Positions 1 to 12,214 are shown, numbered from the stretch's first letter. The stretch is DNA of 64,000 nucleotides from Phytophthora hibernalis (GCA_012656075.1 JAAKBF010000305.1:21370-85369); one strand, 5' to 3'. Numbers and translations: made by a program. Notes: generated by a model not told the origin, from the letters alone.

Positions 1-597
1 TGAACATCGCAAGTGCCTTCCAGACGGGAAGAACATTGGCCCCATAAGGTGTTTGCATACTAGCGTTAGTAGATCTAGTGTTGTAGCGTAAGGATCGGAT
101 AACACATTGGCCGACCTTCCAACGCCTAAGTCTCTATCGTTCTAGTGCATACATCGATCGACTGGATTACTGCTTGACCGTCGATCGTCTTCGAACTCTC
201 GTCAACTCAAGTCCCGCTATTGGAAGCGACAAGCACCCAAAGGAAAGGAAAAGGAAAGGAAAGCAACGCCCACAAGGCATCCCCAGGCTTCGGATCAAGT
301 CCAAGCCCTCGATCGACTCTAGACAACCCCGATCGAGCCATATACTCGGCTGTAGCGTGAAGACTTCCGCGCTACTCCACCCCGTCCCCGCGTCCCGCCA
401 GGACGTTCAAGACTTCTCGTCACTGCACTCTTCGGAGTCCCGAGAGAGCAGATCCAGCCCACCAACGGGTACACAAGGTGAGACCAAGTTCAGCAGATCA
501 CGGATCATCGGGGACCCCCTCCGTTAGTTGGTGTCTGGGCGCAGTGGGAAGTCGGATCAGGCCTTAACAAGATTTTGGCTGATCCCGCTACACCACA
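1..597 (+). repeat. 5' LTR of Gypsy element A (cut by window edge)
   Basis: This is the last 597 bp of a 1096-bp LTR. It matches 11211-11807 almost base for base, with one-base indels near 435 and 510 that cancel out and a few substitutions such as t/c near 69. The LTR ends in CCACA at 597, the mirror of the TGTGG that opens the complete copy at 10712. The first 499 bp lie before the window. Its close match to the 3' LTR shows both belong to one element. Confidence 0.93.
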
Positions 598-598
598 A

Positions 599-616
599 TG
601 GTGCGCGTGCCCGGAT
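599..616 (+). other. Primer binding site of Gypsy element A
   Basis: Directly after the LTR end and one spacer base comes TGGTGCGCGTGCCCGGAT. Its reverse complement ends in CCA, as expected for the 3' end of a tRNA primer. The donor tRNA is not identified. The same sequence follows the A' LTR in inverted orientation (about 54015-54032). Confidence 0.7.
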
Positions 617-1070
617 CTCTTGGTGACTCAGGATTTCGCCGTGAGTCCGATAAAGAAGAAGTGCAAGTGAAGATTGAACAAGGGAACAAGCGTCATCGGA
701 GATCGGATTGACGACGACGCCGCTGAATGAAGCGTGATCCGCAGATTGGCAGAGTCCTGGGAGGAGCTCTGTCCACAGACAAGATATAGATCCGGATCCG
801 GATCTAGAGAAGAAACCTCGATTTCCTCCCCAGGTCCCTTCGGGGACCCTCGCAAATCTCGATGCGAATCGAGATCTGCAGAAGAACACAGAAGACCAGG
901 CCCTCCCTGAGCCTTATGTGTTCTCCGCTTTCGCGGCCCCGGCCGTGTGAGAAGAGAAGGTCAAACGTGAACCTTACACGTTTGTCCCGTCCGGGACTCC
1001 CGCGTTCCCGATCGCGAAGACCGAACGCCCTGCGTTCACCGGTGTCGCGACTTCCGAAGTTCCCAAGCAG

Positions 1071-3152
1071 ATGCCGAAGAAGAAGAAAGGCAAGATGGCG
1101 AAGAAGAAGCTGAAAGCCCCGGAATCGGACACCGAATATCGGAGCGGAAGGAAGTTAAATTGGAGAAAGAACACGATGGCGATCGAGAAGATGTATCATG
1201 AGAAGGTCTTGCGTGACTTCCTATCTCAGAACCCAGTGATGAGATCGTTGCAGATCACCCGGATCGGGAACCTGAGTGATCGGTTAAGAGTCCAGATCCG
1301 TCGACCAATCCGTTGGAGGTGGTGCAGAGCCTCATGGATTTCCTGGACCAAGCCGGCCTGATAGCGGAAGCGTTTGATCCGGATCAGCTATTTGATATGG
1401 ACCGGACCGCCATCCAGACGTCGACGCATACCCTGTTCCAGATCGTGAAGTCGCTGGTCGGTGAAGCCCCAAGGACCGCCACTCGACAGCCATCTACGTT
1501 GACTGATAGCTCTGGAGCTCAAACGGCGTCCTCACATTACGAGTCGGCTACGTCGGAACCGGATTCAGAAGGCCCGACGGTCCCGAAGCGAATGTCACTA
1601 GGTCCGTCCGGCGAAGCGCTATTGCGATCGCGCCTGAAGACCCCGAATCAGACAGCATTACCTCTGGGCAAAGTGCCCACGTCGTCGCCGCCAAGTCGAA
1701 CTCAGAAGACCCCGACGCGACAAGATCTAATGTCGACGAAGTCCGATCGAGCGTCGAAGGCAGTCGATCGACCTTTGCATAAGACGTCCCAGGCCACAGC
1801 GACCGAAGATCGAAGATCGAGAACGTTTAGTGCAGCCCCAGCCGCTGAGACGTCCGCAGACGACACCGCTAAGTTAGAAGCTTACTTCCAAGCGGCTATG
1901 GCTCGATTCCTGAGCGAGCAACAGGCAGTCGCCGCACCGAGGGTCCCCAAGCAAGCAACGTACACGGGACACCAAGATGTAGACATGGAGTCGGTCGGAT
2001 CCCCGGAGTCACTCCGGAGAATACGATCCGGATGACTTGGATACTCCGAATGTCGGACGAGCCATGATGGCCTCAGCCACCGCGAGATCGGATGGATCTA
2101 CCATGATCCAACGTGTTCGAATCTCGGCGATCTCAGACCTGAAGGAGTTCACTGGCAGAGATTAAGACGAAGATCGTGCTAGATCTTGGATCAGCAAAGT
2201 CAGGTCAGCTCTCCTGCGAGATCAAGCCTCGGACAGTGAGAAGTGCCTGTCGTTTGCCGATCTGCTGTCAGGACCAGCCAGGAACTGGTACAGACAGCTC
2301 AGCCGATCGACCAGAGGCAAGTGGAATGACCTGCTTTTCAGCTTCCAGGTTCAATACTGTGGTCTGGGAGTGTCGGTCGCCTGGCAGTACTATCATGCTC
2401 GCAAACGATCCGACGAGTCGCCTCTAGAGTATCTCTACCGTTTGAACGTCGCTCGTCTGCGGGCTAAGCTTAAGGTCAAGGACGGAGATTCGAAGGAGCG
2501 TCGGGAACATGTGAAACATCAGGAGCTAGGAGATCAGCTAACGCTGCTCCGACTGGCTGACGTCGATGAGTTGGAGGAGGACCTCCGCGATCGCGAACGA
2601 GCGAAGAACAGACAAAAGAAGTATGCGTTCGGATGCAAGTATCGGCAGAAGACATCAAATCCCGCACCGGCAACCCCGACCAAGCGAGCGGTACAAGCGA
2701 TCCAAGCGCAACGTGCAGACTCGGGATCGGATATAGGGTCGGACGGGTCGGATTCCGAAGGTGATCTACGTCTGATCTATCTTGCTTCCGCCGAAGAGAG
2801 ATCGATCCCGGCCGGAGAACCACACCCGGCCCAGGATCCACCTCCACCGCCCCAGACGGCGCCCGATCGGCCTCTCCCGGATCATCGGAATCAAGTGCGC
2901 CACGACGGACCGGATCGAGGGCGATGCTCGCACTGCGGGTCTCGGAAGCATACGGATCTAGGCTGTTGGAGACGTCCCATCTGCCAGAAATGCGGCAAGA
3001 GGGTACCACTTCTTGTTCGTGTGCCGAGGATGCGGAGAGCTACATGACATGGGAAATGACCGATGGAGGAATTCTACAACCAGATCTGCCAGTGGTATAA
3101 CCCGACGAAGCATGCGGGCATGTTGCCTGAGACTGCTGAAAAGATGTTAAAC
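1071..3152 (+). pseudogene. Gag region of Gypsy element A, frameshifted
   Basis: This is the capsid/nucleocapsid region of a Ty3/Gypsy retrotransposon. It opens with a lysine-rich N-terminus (MPKKKKGKMAKKK, 1071), shifts frame near 1290, then continues as a serine/threonine-rich segment to 2035. A retrotransposon-gag core is recognisable near 2280-2360 by the block NWYRQLSRSTRGKW, in a frame not open from either side. The 2370-3047 part ends in zinc knuckles. The first, CSHCGSRKHTDLGC, keeps the C-x2-C-x4-H-x4-C pattern. The second, CQKCGKR, is cut by a short deletion near 3003 that shifts the frame. The related A' copy at 52826-53716 keeps all three knuckles. At least three frame changes make this copy non-coding as it stands. 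Confidence 0.8.
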
Positions 3153-3591
3153 TAGGACGCTCGTCGGGTTGGAATCCCGTACGAGCCGAGCGTTCTAGCT
3201 ACTGCATCTATGCATTTTTGAACCAGACATCGGTAGATCGAGTTAACAGTCGACCAGATCTACGCGGTAATACATATGATCTGCACGAGAAGCGAACTGA
3301 CCAGGTCTCGAATCTTCGTCGATCGAACGAGTTCGACCGATCGGATGTCGCGACTATGACCTTGGATCTCCACTCCGGAGAGCCTAGAGGTTATTGGAAG
3401 CAACAAGAGAAGGAAGAGTGGTTTAGACCTGCAGATGGTGAGATTACTGTAGTTCCCCAAATCCTGGAAATCCACGCGTCAGTGAACTCCACCGATCGGA
3501 TGCGTCCATATCGCCCACAGATCTCCTACCTGGAGAATCTCGCGGATACTGGAAGCATCATGCGCCGGGAAAGTGGTTCCGACAAGCCAAA

Positions 3592-4836
3592 GTGACTGGC
3601 AAGATCAACAATGAAAAGGCGATCTTGCTCCTAGACACAGGCGCCGAGGTGTCCATCGTGGATACCACCTTTTCTCGTAAGGTTGGGTGCTATGTCGATC
3701 AGAGTGAGAGTCAAGAGTGCCTAGGAATTGGAGAGAATGTGTACGTCGCACAAGGACGGACCAGGGTCAAGATCACCCTTGCCGGAAATCTGGTGTATGT
3801 CTTCAATATCTGGGTGGGAGATCTGTCGGGACAAGAGGCGATATTGGGTATGGACTTCATGGTCCCGGCCGGAATCCGGCTCGATCTTGCTAATGGGACA
3901 CTGTGCTTACCGGATGAAGTCAGGATCTCGCTAAGTGGACGTCGACAACTCTATAGCGGAAAGATGAGACTGATACACATAGATGACTCCCTACAACTGG
4001 AGGTGGATGAGTCCGTGGAATTGCCAGTGCGCCTGCGTGCGTCGTCGGACCAAGAAAAGCTCTGAGTGACGCGAGGGCAAGGCTGGGTACCGACGGTAAT
4101 CTCTGGACGAGGTCGAACTCGGTATCTCCATATCACAAATGTGGGGACCGGTCTGCTTCGGATCCCGAGGAATGAGCGAGTCGGAATGTGGCTGACAGGA
4201 GATCGCGTGTCTCGATGGCCAGGATACGTCTCAGTCGGGTCACGTCGCTATGCCGAGTGGCAGAATTTGGCGTTCGAAGCTACGACCGATGCTGACCTGC
4301 AAGGATCGGATGAGCCTGAACAACAAGGACCCTTGGTCGACCATCCGACATATCCTACCCCGCGCGCAATCCTGCGTAGAGGATCGGGCGTCACCCCGAA
4401 GGTGTTTTCCGGCGTTGTCATTAACGACGAAGGCCAAGAGGTCGACAGCCCAAGTATGACGAACGGAAACGACCGAGAAGTATGTACTCCAGCTGCCATG
4501 CCAGTGCAGTCGGCACCGGAACATGAGAGGGAGTCGGAAAGTCTGACACGAGAACCGCCGCTGAGCCAGTCTGACTCTGACCGACTAGAGAAGGAGAGGC
4601 CTACTGAGGGGTCCGTAGATCCTGTCGCTGTGGTGGACAACGAATCAGCACCTGAGCCGGTCGAGGTCGATCGACCAGGGGCGGACGTCTCTGAGCCGAC
4701 TTCGTCCGACTGCCCGAAACAGTCGGACGCCGAAGGTGATATATCAGGCAGGTCGGCCAACGTCGGTGCAGATCCGGCGACGTCTGCTAACTACGGGTCA
4801 AGACCAGCTCGGATCGCCATGGCCATGTACCGTTAA
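3592..4836 (+). CDS. Retropepsin-like protease region of Gypsy A, with C-terminal extension
   Basis: An aspartic protease of the retropepsin type would mature the Gag-Pol polyprotein. The catalytic motif LLLDTGAEVS lies near residues 12-21 of the 3592-4065 ORF, and the second hallmark ILGMDFM lies near residue 84. A single TGA at 4063-4065 separates this from an in-frame ORF (4066-4836) rich in Ser, Glu, Pro and Asp. That second ORF begins with beta-rich sequence and ends as a low-complexity linker before the reverse transcriptase. The TGA could be a nonsense mutation or a read-through site, and the sequence cannot tell which. No ATG opens the protease ORF, as expected for a polyprotein. Confidence 0.8.
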
Positions 4837-4880
4837 GACCGGAACGATCGAAGTCAGCGAAACCCGAAGAAGGTGAAGAG

Positions 4881-5712
4881 GTGCATGTCCGTGATGGTGG
4901 CGAACTGTTTGCGGAGGACGTGCAGGGAGAGCTGGCTGTGCTGCCCGAGGTCTCGACCACGACCGACGAGGTGACAATCGATGACATTCAGGTAGGTGGT
5001 TTCCAAGGCGCCGATTCGGAGAAGATCGAAACGCTTCGGCAGATTATCTGGCGGAAACACCACCTTTTGCTTGGTAAGGGGAATGCCCTGCCACCCGCAG
5101 CGCGGGGTGTGGTCTGCGACATCGACGTAGGTGGTGCTAAGCCGATCGCCCAGCGAGTGCGTAAGATCGCGCCGCGATTCCGGAGAAGGTGTCGGATCTG
5201 CTCAAAGGATTGTTGTCTGCGACTATTATCAAGTATTCGACCTCATCATGGGCGTCCCCGATCGTGATCATTATCAAGAAGAATGGAGTGGATATACGCC
5301 TATGCATCGACTACCGGCGCGGTGAACTCGCTGTGTCGATGGATCAGCCCGAGTCAAGCGCGGAGGTGGCGCCTACAGTGCGATTGTGTGGAGTCTGCCA
5401 AGCTGGACTGTGGCGAAAGCTCGATCGGGCTACAGCGAGGGTATGACGGTGAATGAGGCTGAGTATAATGGCCTCCTACTGTGTTTCGACCTTCTGGGAG
5501 ACCTCGATCGAGGACGGCTGGTGATCTGTGGCGACTCTAACCTGGTAATCCGACAAGTCCGAGGAGAGATCGATTGTAAAGCACCTGGTCTGACACTATT
5601 GAGACAGAAAGCACTCGATCGACTTCGAGAATGGCCAGCACATTCAAGCGCAACTGGAACGCCAGCGCGGACAGTCTCGCTAGCGCAGCTCTCCAGCGTC
5701 AAAAGGGCGTGA
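4881..5712 (+). pseudogene. Reverse transcriptase remnant fused to RNase H (Gypsy A)
   Basis: The N-terminal fingers of a Ty3/Gypsy reverse transcriptase are present (RKHHLLLGKG, then SWASPIVIIIKKNG and RLCIDYR near 5240-5325, in two frames). The sequence then jumps straight into an RNase H fold: AYSAIVW near 5370, NEAEYNGLLL near 5453 and CGDSNLVIRQ near 5530. The palm domain with its YxDD active site is missing. Family members normally have a few hundred residues between these blocks, so an internal deletion removed the polymerase core. This copy cannot encode a working reverse transcriptase and would depend on enzyme supplied in trans. Confidence 0.8.
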
Positions 5713-6059
5713 TCGTGGAAGGTGAAAAGGAGTGGCTAGATTTGGCCACTCTGAATCGGTTGGGCGAGATCCTGACTGTCCGATCAGAGGAGTCAGTGGT
5801 AAAAATCTCACCCGTAGTCACGCGGTCATGCAACAGGTCCAGATCTATCCCGACAGTGTTGCAAGAAGAATACGTTCGCAGTCATCGAGTGGACCGGATC
5901 AGACAGTCCCAAGACGAGGAAGTCTGGATCTCGGGGTTGAAGAAATACTTGGTCGGCAACGTATCGGATCTGTCTCAAGAAAAAGCGCGATCGTACGGCA
6001 ATATCGCGACGGATTATGAGGTAGACGATCAAGATCTGCTGTTCTACTGTCCACGCGGG

Positions 6060-7497
6060 CAAGGTTCGAGCGTCGATCGAGATGAATTGATGAGACTGGT
6101 GGTGCCAGAAACGCTTCACCAAGACGTTTTGCATCACTACCATAGAAGGAGGTCATCAAGGTATCGGTCGCACATATCAACGGATCCGGCGACATTTTCA
6201 CTGGAGAGGACTGTATCGGAGTGTCCAGCGCTATGTCGGAGAGTGTGTAGACTGCGAGACCGGCAAGGGGCGACCCACGATCAGGGGCGAATCTCCGGGT
6301 AATATCCAAGCGACGTACCCTTTTCAGGTTATCGCGATGGATCACATACCCTCGCTACCAAAGTCGGTCAAGAGCAACACGGAGCTGTTGATCTGGGTCG
6401 ATCTGTTCACGGGTTATGTGATCGCGAAAGCAAGCGCATCCAGAACGGCACAGACGATCGCCGAATCCTATGAAGAATGCGTTTTTCGACGATTTGGGGC
6501 GAGCGAAGTGATCCGACACGATCGAGAACCGGGATTTATGGCAGATTTCTTCCGATCGTTTAACAAGATCCTCGGGCAGCTTCAGAGAGCGACTATGGCC
6601 TACCGACCTCAAGCCAACGGAACCGCAGAGCGAATGGTGCAGACCTCGACAAGAGCGCTGAAAATGTATGTTCAAGATCTGGATCAACGAGATTGGGACG
6701 AATTTGCCGAGCGTCTGATGTTCGCGATCAATACCGGTCAAGATCGAGTTCGTGGAGATACTCCATTCTACTTAGTGCATGGATGGGACCCGAGATCGAC
6801 CCTGGAAGCGGTCATACCTGTGGGCAGCACCCGGAACCACGATCGAGACGCTCGACAGTGGAGGTACCAAGTGCAACGACATTACACCCAAGCTAGAGAA
6901 CAGGTCAACGATCGTCTGAGGCAAGCGATAGCCGATCGAGCCGACCGGAAAAACGACGAGGTCCGACCACACTCGATCGACGTTGGATCTCAAGTCTGGC
7001 TGTACTTGGATCAAGGGAAGGAAGGGTATGCACGAAAGCTAGCTCATCTGTGGCATGGTCCTTTCCGAGTCGCGGAAAAGGTCAACGAGTTCTCGATGAA
7101 GCTCCAGACAGCCGGCACGGATTATCGTCTGTTCCCGATCGTGCACGTCTCGAAGTTGAAGCTGGTCCGCGACTTTCCAGATCGGCCACAGGTAGAACTG
7201 ACGGATCTCGACGCGGATCGACTAGATTTCGACGAGGTCCTGCTACCTGAAGACAGTTGGACACCGGATCTCGAGGACGGAGAGCATGAAGTGCATAAGA
7301 TCACCGACATGGGAACCGGTCATCGGACCAGATACGGGCGCACATATCGGGAGTTCTTGGCGCACTGGAAGGGATATGACGACCCGAGCTGGATCGACGA
7401 GGCCGATCTCAACTGTGGGGCGCTCCTGCACGAGTTCCTTCGCGATCGCGTAAATCGGAATCGTTTCGGAGCGATGCAATCTCACGAGGAGGAGTGA
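6060..7497 (+). CDS. Integrase with C-terminal chromodomain-like region (Gypsy A)
   Basis: This is a Ty3/Gypsy integrase. The N-terminal H-H-C-C zinc-binding segment is recognisable at about 6128-6290 but lies in a different frame from the rest; a frameshift sits near 6145. The catalytic core is intact in the 6337-7497 ORF (386 codons). The D,D-35-E residues are in AMDHIPS (about 6340), RHDREPG (about 6520) and ANGTAERM (about 6620). A GPF/Y-like stretch (LWHGPFRVAEK, about 7050) follows. The C-terminus contains FLAHWKGYDDPSWIDEADL, matching the second half of a chromodomain, a module known to direct integration to marked chromatin. It is the best-preserved ORF of this element. Confidence 0.88.
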
Positions 7498-7726
7498 GAT
7501 CGACTCCCTCGGGGCAGATAGGCTGCTCCGGGACGTAATCGGAAGACGGATCTGCAGGGAGGCTGCAGATCGGCGGAAAGGGATATTTGTATGAGTTTTA
7601 CATATGCATGTATGTGAGTCTTGGAAGTCTAGGCCGGATCCCGCCTCACACGATGAGGTCGGAATCAGACACTGCTTAACCGAGCAACTATGTCAAGAAG
7701 TTGGGGAAGACCAGACAGATCAGGGC
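7498..7726. other. Intergenic spacer between integrase and antisense ORF
   Basis: This 229-bp stretch separates the integrase stop from the stop of the antisense coding region. It holds no ORF of note. It is the only sequence between the two convergent coding regions, so any sense and antisense terminators would have to lie here. Confidence 0.5.
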
Positions 7727-10623
7727 TCAAGAAGAAAAGAACGTGTGGAATTGAAAAATAAAGCTGTCGGATCTCAGACTACAACTCCGGATGTCGAATT
7801 GCAACCGCCAGGAGGCGTAAGCGAATGGATCGAGGAAATCCCGATCGGTGGTGTCGAGATCGTGCGAGATCGTGTGGGATCGACTGACGGGTGCGGCTAC
7901 GGGACGAACTTGTTCCGCAGGCGGTTGAGGGTGTTCCTGAGGAAGATCGCGGAATTGGTTGCGCCAATGGTCAGCGTCGTGGCTTTCGTCCAGAGCCTCG
8001 AGTAGATCATCAGGTGGTGTTCGGTGGTTGGCAAGAGATGGTTGACCTGGGTACCAGGTCGTCTCAGGGGCTGTGGGCGGTATGTGAAGGATCAGCGGAT
8101 CTAGCAGCAAATCCACGTCAGACCAACCATCTCGCATCAGAGGTAACAGTTCATCCAAGAGTTGACGCCAGTGTACACCTGCGTCGATCCGACGCCGTCG
8201 GCGTCGGGCGTGATAATCCGCGAGGACAGGATCGGCGTCCATCTGCGCAGTCGTGTTCGGCAGATAGTGGGTCATCTCCCAGAATGCTTGGAGATATTGC
8301 TCCTCGAACGCCAGATATGCCCGGACCCACTCGCCCAATGCAGTGCGGGCAGCCAGGTGTCGACGCACGTCGAAGGTCACCGCGTCCACAGTATTTTCCA
8401 TGACTTCCCGTGGCGTGGAATTCATCAAAACAGTGACGTTCGGGCCGGTGATAAGGGCGTCCAGATAACCAGTCCCAGGAGCAGGCCCACGAACTCTGCG
8501 CATACGCCTAGGGAAGTACCAGCCCGCTGGCATCGAGAAGTGATCGAGCAGCGTGCGGCGGATCATCCCGGTTAGCTGCAACTGGTTCACGATCGCGGCC
8601 GACCAAGGCTCGACGTCAGCTTGATTAAAGTGGCGGGGACGATCGAATCCCGGGATGGAAGTGGATAGATCGAACAGGGGCGGGGTCAGTCCGCCTTGAA
8701 GCCCTGGAGATGGTGGAGGGATCCACCTGGCGATTCGCCTGGCGATCCGTCCGGCGACCCGTTCGGTGATCCAGAAGGAGAGGAATCGGGGCCATCGGAA
8801 CCGGGGACTTCGATCGGGTGAGAAGGCTCGCCTTCAGGCCCAGCGAATCGGCGACGAGCTTCAGAGCGAGATCGAGATAAACCCGCCAAGGCCTGATCGT
8901 CGATCTCGTCTTCATCGTCCTCCCCTTCCTCCTCCTCCTGTTCGTCGGTGAGTGTTGTCTTTCCCCTCTCCTTTTCCTCGCCGGCCTTTTCTTCGGTTGC
9001 CTCTTTTTCCTTTTCGGTGTCGCGTTTTTCGCCCGCGCCATGAGGTGGGACTGGCTCCGGAGGGTGCCGAACAACTCGTAGTCGTCATCACCGCCGTCGT
9101 CTTGGATCTCCTCGACCAACTCTGGTTCTCCCTCGATCGACTCCGGTTCTTCGACGTCGGAACCGGGAGGTGTCGGTGATCGGCTGGCTGGATGTGCAGG
9201 GTGTTCACGCCTCTTGCGAGAGTCCGGCTGCTGCGATGGAGACGCCGATCGGCTCCGATCTCTCTTCCCGTGCAGATCGCGAGGCGACGAAGAAGGAGCC
9301 CGATCGCGGGACGGTGAAGGAGAAGCAGGCAGAGGCCAGCCGCCACTTGGAGACCCGGCTAGATGGGCTGTGTGCCACAGATTGCGAAATGCTGATCGTG
9401 CCCCCAGACCCATGAGATCGCTGATGACGCGAAGTTGCCGATAGGCAGCCTGTTGATCGGCACTCTGGTTATCCAGGGCACGGGCGACCCGCTGAGCATT
9501 GGTCAACTCCTGCTGCGCGTCGGTCAGTTCCGTCCCTGTATAGCGATCAAGATCGACAAAGTCAGACCCGAAGAAAGGGGCTACCAACGACAGAAAGGGT
9601 ACGTACGCAGTCGAGCGGAGTCAGCTACTGCGACGTTACGATCGCGAGTGACGGCGGCGAGACCAGACCGACTTGTGGGCTGTTCACGACGCAGATCCTC
9701 GTTCTCCGCACGGAGTTGATCGCGCGTTCTGGCAATTTGATCGAGGACCGATCGCATCACAACTGGGTCAGACCCATCAGAACGCAGAGTGGCAGGTGCT
9801 GTCGCAGGCTGGGCAGGCGCTGAGCTTGCATGGCGCAACCGAGCCTCCGCTCGTTGAAGCTCAAATTCTAGCCGCGACACCTCCGATCGAGCGTGATCAC
9901 GCTCCACCTCCGCTTGCTCTAGCTGAATCCGGGCCGACTGCACTCGAGCATCCACTCCCACGCGATCGGACGGAGATCCGGCTATCTGGGCTCGAGCCAA
10001 CTCGTCCTCTGCGCGACGAAGCGCCCTCGGTATCGGTCGAGACTGATCTGGAAGGAAGAAAGGTCGTCGCGAGCGAACAACAGCTCACGTTCATTGCAGT
10101 CGACTTGCGCTCGGAGATCGTCCACGGTGTCGGAGGCCAGATCGAGCTGGTAAGCCAGATCTCGGTTGGTCACCTCCACACGAGCCAGCTCTTGCTGCAT
10201 ACGAGCGAGACGGCGTTCCGATTCATGGAGATCGTCACTCTGTTGATGGACTTGAAAGCGCAGATCTTGGAGTTCTGCCGACGCGGCGAAGCTAGCAGGC
10301 CCCTGCTGACGAGCGTCGATCTCGGCACGCAGACGTCGGATCTCTGCGTCTTGGTCTTGTCGGAGGTGCTCCAGACCTCGCAGTTCGTTGGACATCCGGG
10401 TCATGGTTTGGTCTTGCCCCGCACGGTCTTGCAGCAGCTGATCTCGGGTGGTCCGAACCTGGCGGAGCTCCCCTTCTAGGAATGCAACCTGCCGTGGCGC
10501 ACCTAATGCAGAACGAGCCGAGGCGACCGATCTGCGCGAAGCCATGCCGGGAGAGGGTGATCGCGACCGAGGCGAGGTGTTGCTCGGAAGTCGCTCCGAA
10601 GTCTCAGATAGGTGATCGCTCAT
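7727..10623 (-). pseudogene. Antisense coiled-coil protein carried by Gypsy element A
   Basis: Four consecutive minus-strand ORFs (10623-9982, 10000-9581, 9587-8625, 8590-7727) read as one protein of roughly 950 residues broken by single-base frameshifts near 10025, 9590 and 8600-8900. The ATG at 10623 opens a short Ser/Arg/Pro-rich tail. About 300 residues with strong coiled-coil character follow (e.g. LEGELRQVRTTRDQLLQD). Next come an acidic then Lys/Arg-rich middle and a GSP-type low-complexity run (SGSPNGSPDGSPGESPGG, near 8720-8785). The C-terminal ~300 residues look globular (WYFPRRMRRVRG, WVRAYLAFEEQYLQAFWEM). I do not recognise a catalytic family. It lies wholly inside the element, opposite in sense to gag-pol, between integrase and 3' LTR. 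Long antisense ORFs at this position are known in some plant Gypsy lineages. A structural, gag-like or regulatory role is inference. Confidence 0.65.
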
Positions 10624-10698
10624 GAGGCGGCTTGGATAGCAGGAAGAAGATTGGCGAAAGAGCGACCGAAGTTCAACCGCTGTACGGCCCCAACTTCG

Positions 10699-10711
10699 GA
10701 CGAGGGGCGGT
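10699..10711 (+). other. Polypurine tract of Gypsy A
   Basis: The purine-rich run GACGAGGGGCGG lies directly upstream of the TGTGG that starts the 3' LTR. That is where the plus-strand primer of an LTR retrotransposon is expected. Confidence 0.6.
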
Positions 10712-11807
10712 TGTGGCGAAGCGCCTAATAAGATTGGCGGACCGGCTATGAGAAAGACGGGGCGAAGATATGAAAAGCACCACCGCCGATTCCGCTAAAG
10801 AAGCTTGGGTGCCTCACGGGGACTATGCGCTCACGTCATGGGTTGATGTCGAGGGGCGAGATCAAGTGAGACAAAGAAGATGGCACCGCAGATGAGTCCA
10901 GATCGACTTCGATCGGTGCGTCGGAATCTCCCGATCGACGATCGTGGCTCGATCGCTGTGCCAGCTGATCGTACCTCGATCGCCCCTCGATCGTGACATT
11001 TCGATCGCTCTTCGATCGAGGATCCGCCGATCGACCAGCTGTTTCTCAAGATTGGGCGAAGTCGACATCGACGAGTGTACGAAGGCACCGGGAAGGATGG
11101 GTAAGAGCGGCGGCAGGTGACACGCAAGGCATCTAGCGGTCGATTAGTGGAGTTCAGACTAAGTGTTTGGCTGAGATAGACATAACTATAAATCAGACTC
11201 GAATTTGCACTGAACATCGCAAGTGCCTTCCAGACGGGAAGAACATTGGCCCCATAAGGTGTTTGCATACTAGCGTTAGTAGATCTAGCGTTGTAGCGTA
11301 AGGATCGGATAACACATTGGCCGACCTTCCAACGCCTAAGTCTCTATCGTTCTAGTGCATACATCGATCGACTGGATTACTGCTTGGCCGTCGATCGTCT
11401 TCGAACTCTCGTCAACTCAAGTCCCGCTATTGGAAGCGACAAGCACCCAAAGGAAAGGAAAAGGAAAGGAAAGCAACGCCCACAAGGCATCCCCAGGCTT
11501 CGGATCAAGTCCAAGCCCTCGATCGACTCTAGACAACCCCGATCGAGCCATATACTCGGCTGTAGCGTGAAGACTTCCGCGCTACTCCACCCCGTCCCCG
11601 CGTCCCGCCAGGACGTTCAAGACTTCTCGTCACTGCACTCTTCGAGTCCCGAGAGAGCAGATCCAGCCCACCAACGGGTACACAAGGTGAGACCAAGTTC
11701 GGCAGATCACGGATCATCGGGGGACCCCCTCCGTTAGTTGGTGTCTGGGCGCAGTGGGAAGTAGGATCAGGCCTTAACAAGATTTTGGCTGATCCCGCTA
11801 CACCACA
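10712..11807 (+). repeat. 3' LTR of Gypsy element A (complete, 1096 bp)
   Basis: The LTR runs from TGTGGCG at 10712 to CCACA at 11807. The boundary is fixed by comparison with the inverted copy at 54034-55129, where similarity stops at the same TGTGG/CCACA ends and gives the same 1096-bp length. The part from 11211 on matches the 5' LTR at 1-597. An AGGAAAGGAAAAGGAAAGGA microsatellite-like run lies near 11452. The right flank begins ATCTTGTAC. The matching target-site copy would lie left of the window. Confidence 0.93.
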
Positions 11808-12214
11808 ATCTTGTACTTTTAGATTTCCACCAGCAGTTAGATAGAAGACTCAGGTTTACACCAAGGGTTTTGTCCTGGGGTCTAACTCAAACAAATACAA
11901 ACATTTCCATTCTTTTAACATAACTGAAAGCCAATTGGGTCGTGTTCATCTTTATTGTGGAATAGATGCAAATCTAGGTAGTTATTCGTCGCTTAAGTTG
12001 CAGTTGAAGTCTCGTCACATGGCTGCTGTCACAAAATCTCAAACGTTTAGATATAAAACAAAATTCTCTCGTGTCCTTCTAACCCACATCGCTCTCGTGT
12101 ACCTAACCTTAGTCCTGTCACCTCAAGCAACTGCGGTGGTTAGCGTAGGAGATATTAATCTATTACCACGTGGGTGCACGAAACGGACTTCGGCGGACGG
12201 ACGAGCGACGAACC
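11808..12214 (-). repeat. 3' untranslated / LTR-start region of Gypsy B, cut by element A
   Basis: About 400 bp lie between the B coding end and the A LTR, with no ORF of note. The same stretch, inverted, lies at 62798-63204 in front of the third A LTR. It probably holds the B 3' untranslated region and the first part of the B 3' LTR, with A inserted into it. It does not match the short stretch visible at the B 5' end, as expected if the LTR is longer than either visible part. The exact LTR start is unresolved. Confidence 0.5.

Noticed and set aside
9673..10479. 268-codon + strand ORF in element A
   Set aside because: It is the complement of the coiled-coil antisense protein. It lacks gag-pol motifs, and the minus strand gives the coherent heptad pattern.
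1..11807. Element A as an endogenous retrovirus with an envelope gene
   Set aside because: The extra gene after integrase is antisense, coiled-coil and lacks signal peptide and membrane anchor.
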